DNA from: an uncultured Phenylobacterium sp.
GTDB lineage: Bacteria; Pseudomonadota; Alphaproteobacteria; Caulobacterales; Caulobacteraceae
Direction of reading: 5' to 3'
Length of the DNA: 10,118 nucleotides
Assembly (NCBI GenBank): GCA_945952175.1
Contig: CAMFHW010000109.1
Location: 1 to 10,118, forward strand
Positions 5,576 through 10,118 of this stretch are shown here, piece by piece. The notes below the pieces were generated by a model, which had not been told where the DNA came from, did not search any database, and saw only the letters and a program-made list of their open reading frames with translations. Positions within the stretch are counted from its first letter, which is position 1. Each line of letters begins with the position of its first letter. The translations under genes were made by a program, and so were the position numbers.

Positions 5576-6970
5576 ATGCCCGCGTTCATGGCAGGCGCCG
5601 GCGTATTCGACCTCTTCAAGTTGGGCGTTGGCCCTTCCAGCTCCCACACCATGGGCCCGATGACCGCCGCAGGGCGGTTCATCGACTGGCTGGACGCCCA
5701 GGGCGTCCGCGCGCCCGTCGCGCGGGTGGCCTGCGTCCTCTACGGCTCGCTCGCCCTGACCGGCCGCGGCCACGCCACCGACCGCGCGGTGATCCAGGGC
5801 CTGGCCGGCTTCCGGCCCGCCACCATCGATCCCGACGCCGCCGAGGCCGCGCTGGAACAGGTCCGCGCCTCGCAGCGCCTGAAGCTCGGCGGAACCGAAC
5901 CCGAGATCGCCTTCGACGAGGCCGCCGACATCGTCTGGAAAGGCCGCGAGCGGAAGCCCGAGCACCCCAACGCCATGACCCTGCAGGCCTTCGACGCCGC
6001 GGGGACGCTGCTGGCGGAACGCACCTACTTCTCCGTGGGCGGCGGCTTCGTGCGCGACGAGGACGAGATCTCCGCCAACGCCGCGCCCGACCGCGCCCTG
6101 CCGGAGCCCTTCCCGTTCAGCTCCGGCGAGGAACTGCTGGCCCAGGCCGAGGCGGCGGGCCTGACGATCGCGCAGCTCATGCTCGCCAACGAAACCATGG
6201 TGCGCAGCGAGGCGGAGGTGTTCGAGGGCCTGGACGCCATCCACGCCGCCATGGAGGCCTGCATCGACCGCGGTCTGCGCCAGGACGGCTGCCTGCCGGG
6301 CGGGCTGAAGGTCCGCCGCCGCGCGCGCCAGATCCACACCGAGCTGACCGGCAAGGTCGAGCGCAACATCTCCGACCCGCTGGCCGCCCTCGACTGGGTG
6401 AACCTCTGGGCGTTGGCGGTCAACGAGGAAAACGCCGCCGGCGGCCGCGTGGTCACCGCCCCGACCAACGGCGCGGCGGGCCTGTTGCCCTCGGTGCTGC
6501 GCTATTACGACCGCTTCTATCGGGGCACGGCGGAGGGCCGGCGCACCTTCCTGCTCACCGCCGCCGCCATCGGCGCGCTCTACAAGAAGAACGCCTCGAT
6601 CTCCGGCGCCGAGGTCGGCTGCCAGGGCGAGGTGGGCGTCGCCTGCTCGATGGCCGCCGCCGGCCTCACCGCCGCGCTCGGCGGAACCAACGCCCAGATC
6701 GAGAACGCCGCCGAGATCGCGATGGAGCACAATCTCGGCCTGACCTGCGACCCGATCGGCGGCCTGGTCCAGATCCCCTGCATCGAGCGCAACGCCATGG
6801 GGGCGGTGAAGGCCATCGACGCCTCGCGCCTGGCCCTGCTCGGCGACGGCCAGCATACGGTGAGCCTCGACAAGGTGATCGCCACCATGAAGCGCACCGG
6901 CGAGGACATGAGCGAGATCTACAAGGAGACCTCGCTGGGCGGCCTGGCGGTGAACGTCGTCGAGTGCTGA
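5576..6970 (+). CDS. sdaA: L-serine dehydratase (L-serine ammonia-lyase), single-chain iron-sulfur type
   Basis: A 464-residue cytoplasmic enzyme that converts L-serine to pyruvate and ammonia with an oxygen-sensitive [4Fe-4S] cluster. The N-terminal beta domain opens with VFDLFKLGVGPSSSHTMGPM (10-29), the family hallmark. The C-terminal catalytic domain contains NEENAAGGRVVTAPTNGAAG (283-302). Cluster ligands are Cys349 in GCQGEVG, Cys391 in TCDPIGG and Cys402 in QIPCIERN. The very last residue is Cys464. These four positions match, with a constant offset of six, the three cluster cysteines and the C-terminal tail cysteine described for the Legionella type 2 enzyme (343, 385, 396, 458). That tail cysteine occupies the resting active site. 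An alternative ATG at 5588 would give 460 residues, closer to the family length; neither start has a clear ribosome binding site. It is divergent from the acetyltransferase and lies 68 bases before the hydrolase on the same strand. Confidence 0.95.
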   Translation: MPAFMAGAGVFDLFKLGVGPSSSHTMGPMTAAGRFIDWLDAQGVRAPVARVACVLYGSLALTGRGHATDRAVIQGLAGFRPATIDPDAAEAALEQVRASQRLKLGGTEPEIAFDEAADIVWKGRERKPEHPNAMTLQAFDAAGTLLAERTYFSVGGGFVRDEDEISANAAPDRALPEPFPFSSGEELLAQAEAAGLTIAQLMLANETMVRSEAEVFEGLDAIHAAMEACIDRGLRQDGCLPGGLKVRRRARQIHTELTGKVERNISDPLAALDWVNLWALAVNEENAAGGRVVTAPTNGAAGLLPSVLRYYDRFYRGTAEGRRTFLLTAAAIGALYKKNASISGAEVGCQGEVGVACSMAAAGLTAALGGTNAQIENAAEIAMEHNLGLTCDPIGGLVQIPCIERNAMGAVKAIDASRLALLGDGQHTVSLDKVIATMKRTGEDMSEIYKETSLGGLAVNVVEC

Positions 6971-7038
6971 ACGCGTTTCGGGGCTGACATCGAATAGCGG
7001 CTGACAAGTCCGCGCCCGCGGCGCCAAGTTGCGCGCCC

Positions 7039-8064
7039 ATGAGCACCCTGCCGCCCCTGCCCGCCCAGCCCGCCGGAACGCCTTGGCCGACCGTGGCCTG
7101 GCCGACGGGCGACCTGCCCGCCACCCTCGACCGCCGCCGCTTCGGGGCGCACCTGGACAAGGGCTTCTCCGCCTTCGTGGAGACCCACGCCGTGGTGATC
7201 GTCCAGGGCGGGCGGCTGATCTACGAGCGCTACGGTCCCGACCACGGACCGGACAAGACCTGCATGTCCTGGTCGATGGCCAAGTCGATCACCCACGCCC
7301 TGGCCGGCATCCTGGTCGGCGACGGCCGGCTCGACGTGGAGGCGCCGGCCGACGTGCCGGAGTGGCGCGAGCCCGGCGATCCGCGCGGCGCGATCACGCT
7401 GGACCAGCTCCTGCGCATGTCCAGCGGCCTGGAATTCTCCGAGGTCTACGAGCCCGACAAGCCGTCGGACACCATCGCCATGATGTGGGGCGACGGGAAG
7501 GACGACGTCGCCCACTACGCCGCCGACAAGCCGCTGGCCCACGAGCCCGACTGCTTCTGGTCCTATTCCTCGGGCACGACCAATATCGTCGCCCGCGCGC
7601 TGGCCCGCGCAATCGACGCCTATGGGCCGGACTTCCACGCCTTCATGCGCGAGCGCCTGTTCGCGCCGCTGGGCATGGCGAGCCCGATCCCCAAGTTCGA
7701 CCTGGCCGGGACCTTCATCGGCTCGTCCTTCTGCTTCTGCACCGCCCGCGATTTCGCGCGCTTCGGCCTGCTCTATCTGCGCGACGGGGTGTGGGAGGGT
7801 CGCCAGCTCCTGCCCGACACCTGGGCCGACTACGCCCGCATCCCGACCTGGCAGCAGGAGGGCGTCACCGAGGGCCGCTATGGCGCCCACTGGTGGCTCG
7901 ACCTCGCCGGCCCCGGCACCTTCTCGGCCAACGGCCACGAGGGCCAGTTCATCGTCCTGGTCCCCGAACTCGACCTGATCGTGGTCCGCAACGGCAAGAC
8001 GCCGACCGAGCTGAAGGACGAGCTCAAGGCCTGGGTCGCGGAGACGGTCGGCCTGTTCCGCTGA
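7039..8064 (+). CDS. Serine hydrolase of the class C beta-lactamase / 6-aminohexanoate-dimer hydrolase fold
   Basis: A 341-residue hydrolase of the beta-lactamase (PF00144) family. The nucleophile motif SMAK (Ser79-Lys82) lies in MSWSMAKSITHALAG. The Tyr motif is YSSGTT with Tyr176. The third motif, usually KTG, is GHEGQ with His300-Glu301-Gly302, as in EstB-type esterases and NylB-like amide hydrolases. RLFAPLGM (206-213) is another family landmark. The context MSWSMAKS and the tail resemble the 6-aminohexanoate-dimer hydrolase branch more than true AmpC enzymes. No signal peptide is visible, so the enzyme is probably cytoplasmic and unlikely to be a resistance beta-lactamase. The substrate (ester, short amide or D-amino peptide) is unknown. 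No ribosome binding site is obvious before 7039. It may be co-transcribed with the serine dehydratase, 68 bases upstream. Confidence 0.88.
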   Translation: MSTLPPLPAQPAGTPWPTVAWPTGDLPATLDRRRFGAHLDKGFSAFVETHAVVIVQGGRLIYERYGPDHGPDKTCMSWSMAKSITHALAGILVGDGRLDVEAPADVPEWREPGDPRGAITLDQLLRMSSGLEFSEVYEPDKPSDTIAMMWGDGKDDVAHYAADKPLAHEPDCFWSYSSGTTNIVARALARAIDAYGPDFHAFMRERLFAPLGMASPIPKFDLAGTFIGSSFCFCTARDFARFGLLYLRDGVWEGRQLLPDTWADYARIPTWQQEGVTEGRYGAHWWLDLAGPGTFSANGHEGQFIVLVPELDLIVVRNGKTPTELKDELKAWVAETVGLFR

Positions 8065-8073
8065 AGCTTCGAA

Positions 8074-8185
8074 CCACGAACCACACGAATTGGGCGGGAC
8101 GCCCTGTTCCGCTCGTCCAGGCGAATGCCGGGACGAGCGGAACAGGGCTGCTAGCCACGTCGTGCGGATTGGTGTGGGTTCGTGG
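8074..8185. repeat. Nested inverted repeat with an 18-bp perfect stem
   Basis: The inner stem is GCCCTGTTCCGCTCGTCC (8101-8118) with its exact complement at 8131-8148. The 12-base loop has its own GGC/GCC pair around GAAT. Imperfect outer arms are CCACGAACCACACGAAT (8074-8090) and ATTGGTGTGGGTTCGTGG (8168-8185). The element fills the gap between two convergent genes and stops four bases before the glycosidase-like stop codon. It lacks a T-run. It may act as a bidirectional terminator or be a small palindromic mobile or REP-like element. The left inner arm repeats CCTGTTCCGCT from the end of the hydrolase gene (8052-8062). Confidence 0.75.
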
Positions 8186-8189
8186 CGAC

Positions 8190-9944
8190 CTAGTCCGGAT
8201 CGCCCTTCAGAACCACGTCGCGATACTGCAGCGCCACGGCCGCCGGCAGGCCCGACCAACCCTGCAGCAGGGAGCCACGGCCCCAGGGCGGCGCGAAATA
8301 CTCGACCGCGCCCAGCCAGCCGTTGGCCAGGCACATCTCCCACCAGCGGGTCAGCGGATAGCGCCAGCCGTTCAGCCCCCGGCGCAGGCGCTCGCCGGCA
8401 TAGACCCCGTCCAGCCAGGGCCAGTCCGAGCCGTTGTGATAGCGCAGCGGGAAGGCGGTCTTGGAGCGCAGGTCGCCGCGCCGCGAATAGGGCGGCCAGG
8501 CGCACATCATGCCCCAGTCGCCATGACCCTGGCCGTTGTTGTGCCGGGTCTCCAGCCGCGCGCGCACCCGCTCCAGCACGGCCAGCGCCTCGGCCTTCGG
8601 CACCGCGTCGTGGCGCAGCAGGGTCAGGCTGTCGAGGGTGAGGTGGTCTTCGACGATCGCTTCGTCGGGATCCATATAGTCCGGATAGGCGCCCTCGCCC
8701 CGCCGCAGCCCGTTGGCCACCGCGGCCCGCGCCTCGTCCGCCGTCGCCCGGGCCCGCGCCGCCAGCTCGGGGTCCTGGGCCGCGCCGAGCTCGGCGATGG
8801 CGTCGAGCGCCCCGACCCAGAGGCCGACGTCATAGGCGACCCAGCCGCCGCGATAGACGTTGTCGGCCCAGTCGCGGTCGTGGCGCGGCTTCACCGGCAG
8901 GCCGCCGACCGACAGACCGACATAGCGCTCATAGATCGCCCGCACGAACGGCCAGTTCCGGTCCACCGGCTCGACATCGCCCGTGGCGCGCACGTAGTCG
9001 CCCAGCGTCAGGACGAAGAACAGCGGGCTGTCGAAGTGGTCGCTCCACCAGTCGGCGCGGTGCTTGTGGATCCAGTCGAAGCCGAACACCGTGGTGCGCA
9101 GGGTCTCCCAGGCATGGGCCTGCTCGGGGCCGGACACGATCACGCCCGAGGGCGCCTCCCCGTCCGGCTGCACGCCCGCGGCCAGCAGGTCGATCTGGGC
9201 GTGGACCACCGCCGGGGCGGCGGTCAGCAGCAGCTGCAGGGTCCAGTAGCCGTCGCGGTAATAGGTGCGCGCCGGCGTGGAATAGGCCAGCCCCGCCGCC
9301 AGGCCGTCGAAGCGGCCGCGCTCGTCGCGCCGCACGGCCGAGAGGGCCGCGTGCGCGCCCTGCATCACCATCGAGCGCATCACCGGATCGGCCTCCGGCA
9401 GCATGTCGCAACGGGCGGCGTAATGCTCGGCCTCGGTGACGATGGCCTCGACCGACAGGCCCAGGCCCCGCTCGGCCTCGTCGCGCTCGGCGCCCAGGGC
9501 GATCAGCAGGTCGTCGCCGCGCTGTTCGAAGATCGCCACACCCCAGGGCAACTCGTAGCGCCGCCGCGCTCCGTCCTTCGCGACCCGGGTGCGGGGATGC
9601 TCGGTGCGATCCCACGAGGCGCACTTTCGGGCCGGGGCGAAGCTGCGGAACCGGGCCCCGCGCAGCAGCAGGACCGGATCGGACTGGGCCGCATAGACCG
9701 CGCCCTCGCGGCCGACCATCAGGTTCGGGGCCGCGACATAGGGGCCGGCGAGCGGGGACACCTGGGCTCGGCCCAGGGCGCCGGCGCCCCACAGCGACAG
9801 CTCGATCTCGCCGTCGGGATCGAACACGGCCTGCAACCGCGGGGCCATGATCGGCAGGCGGACCGGCCGGACGGCGTCCACCCGCCCGTCGGCGCGCGCG
9901 GAGAGCGGCGCGGTCCTCAAGAGCTGATGTCCCTCGGCAGCCAT
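8190..9944 (-). CDS. Six-hairpin ((alpha/alpha)6-barrel) glycosidase-like protein, GH63/GH133-type
   Basis: A 584-residue protein. Residues 30-180 form a beta-rich N-terminal domain. From about 185 the pattern is that of an (alpha/alpha)6 glycosidase of the glycogen-debranching/GH63 type: TYYRDGYWTLQLL (227-239), DRDWADNVYRGGWVAYDVGL (356-375), EDHLTLDSLTLL (432-443), NGSDWPWLDGVYAGERL (504-520) and VEYFAPPWGRGSLLQGWSGL (547-566). Asp231 and Glu548 stand where such enzymes keep acidic catalytic residues; this is a proposal from motif position. It probably hydrolyses an alpha-glycosidic bond, possibly on oligosaccharides; the exact linkage cannot be assigned. No signal peptide is present, so it is likely cytoplasmic. 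No ribosome binding site is evident; Met33 is a possible alternative start. A gene on the same strand ends 44 bases upstream, so the two may form an operon. Confidence 0.7.
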   Translation of the reverse strand: MAAEGHQLLRTAPLSARADGRVDAVRPVRLPIMAPRLQAVFDPDGEIELSLWGAGALGRAQVSPLAGPYVAAPNLMVGREGAVYAAQSDPVLLLRGARFRSFAPARKCASWDRTEHPRTRVAKDGARRRYELPWGVAIFEQRGDDLLIALGAERDEAERGLGLSVEAIVTEAEHYAARCDMLPEADPVMRSMVMQGAHAALSAVRRDERGRFDGLAAGLAYSTPARTYYRDGYWTLQLLLTAAPAVVHAQIDLLAAGVQPDGEAPSGVIVSGPEQAHAWETLRTTVFGFDWIHKHRADWWSDHFDSPLFFVLTLGDYVRATGDVEPVDRNWPFVRAIYERYVGLSVGGLPVKPRHDRDWADNVYRGGWVAYDVGLWVGALDAIAELGAAQDPELAARARATADEARAAVANGLRRGEGAYPDYMDPDEAIVEDHLTLDSLTLLRHDAVPKAEALAVLERVRARLETRHNNGQGHGDWGMMCAWPPYSRRGDLRSKTAFPLRYHNGSDWPWLDGVYAGERLRRGLNGWRYPLTRWWEMCLANGWLGAVEYFAPPWGRGSLLQGWSGLPAAVALQYRDVVLKGDPD

Positions 9945-9951
9945 CGACGAA

Positions 9952-9967
9952 CCAACGGTCTAGTTGG
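9952..9967. promoter_or_regulatory. Short palindrome upstream of the glycosidase-like gene
   Basis: CCAAC (9952-9956) and GTTGG (9963-9967) flank six bases, eight bases upstream of the start codon on the minus strand. It could be an operator half-site pair or a small leader hairpin; it may also be chance. Confidence 0.2.
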
Positions 9968-9988
9968 CGCCGACGTTCCCGGGAAGCC

Positions 9989-10118
9989 TCAGTCCGGCGT
10001 GCGGGCCCGGGTCGAGACCGGCGCCTCGGGATCGGCCGGCTTCGGCGCCGGCGCGGCCGCGACAGGCGCGGGCGACGCGGCGACGGCGGGCTGGGGCGCG
10101 GCCGGCGCGGGTATGGCG
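9989..10118 (-). CDS. C-terminal end of an unidentified protein with an Ala/Pro-rich tail (partial)
   Basis: The minus strand reads an open frame from the window edge to a TGA at 9989-9991. Visible residues begin AIPAPAAPQPAVAASPAPVA and end PEAPVSTRARTPD, 42 complete codons in all. Nearly all codons end in G or C, as in the neighbouring genes, which supports real coding. Alternating Ala/Pro with few charged residues suggests a flexible, disordered tail, as found at the ends of envelope-associated or secreted proteins. No domain is visible, so no function is proposed. It lies 44 bases upstream of the glycosidase-like gene in the same direction and may share its transcript. Confidence 0.5.
   Translation of the reverse strand, partial: AIPAPAAPQPAVAASPAPVAAAPAPKPADPEAPVSTRARTPD

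Noticed and set aside
4838..7027. 729-codon minus-strand frame opposite the serine dehydratase and overlapping the acetyltransferase
   Set aside because: It is antisense to a clear dehydratase and out of frame with the real acetyltransferase; the translation has no recognisable fold.
6919..8505. 528-codon minus-strand frame opposite the beta-lactamase-fold gene
   Set aside because: Same composition artefact; the opposite strand carries intact catalytic motifs.

Overview
The window is GC-rich (strongly G/C at third codon positions) and looks like a chromosomal segment of an alphaproteobacterium of the Caulobacterales, Phenylobacterium/Caulobacter-like. This is inference from codon use, a large TonB-dependent receptor, GGGAGA-type ribosome binding sites and palindromic C/G-rich intergenic repeats. 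No mobile-element gene, CRISPR array, tRNA or rRNA was seen.

Layout. Positions 1-60 hold a palindromic intergenic repeat. An aldo/keto reductase (127-1047, +) converges on an exported RidA-family protein (1177-1653, -), and a long symmetrical repeat (1059-1172) fills the gap between them. Next is about 735 bp without a convincing gene (1654-2388). Its middle (about 1810-2290) is clearly more AT-rich than the rest of the window and carries several palindromes, including a diverged pair of inverted arms. It leads into an 830-residue TonB-dependent outer-membrane receptor (2389-4881, +). The receptor ends at a strong hairpin (4908-4933) shared with a convergent GNAT acetyltransferase (4936-5472, -). 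Divergent from the acetyltransferase is a single-chain iron-sulfur L-serine dehydratase (5576-6970, +), followed on the same strand by a class C beta-lactamase-fold serine hydrolase (7039-8064, +). That gene converges on a six-hairpin glycosidase-like protein (8190-9944, -) across a 125-bp gap filled by a nested inverted repeat with an 18-bp perfect stem. At the right edge (9989-10118, -) is the Pro/Ala-rich C-terminal end of another gene, upstream of and in the same direction as the glycosidase.

How the genes fit together. They do not form one pathway. They look like independent housekeeping and accessory metabolic units: redox detoxification, enamine/imine handling, nutrient import across the outer membrane, serine catabolism to pyruvate, amide or ester hydrolysis, and glycan processing. 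RidA proteins classically remove reactive enamines made by PLP-dependent serine/threonine dehydratases. Here, however, the RidA-like protein carries a signal peptide and the serine dehydratase is of the Fe-S type, so a direct link is unlikely. The most unusual parts are non-coding: the AT-rich receptor upstream region with its inverted arms, and the nested palindrome at 8074-8185. I did not find a convincing novel multi-gene system.
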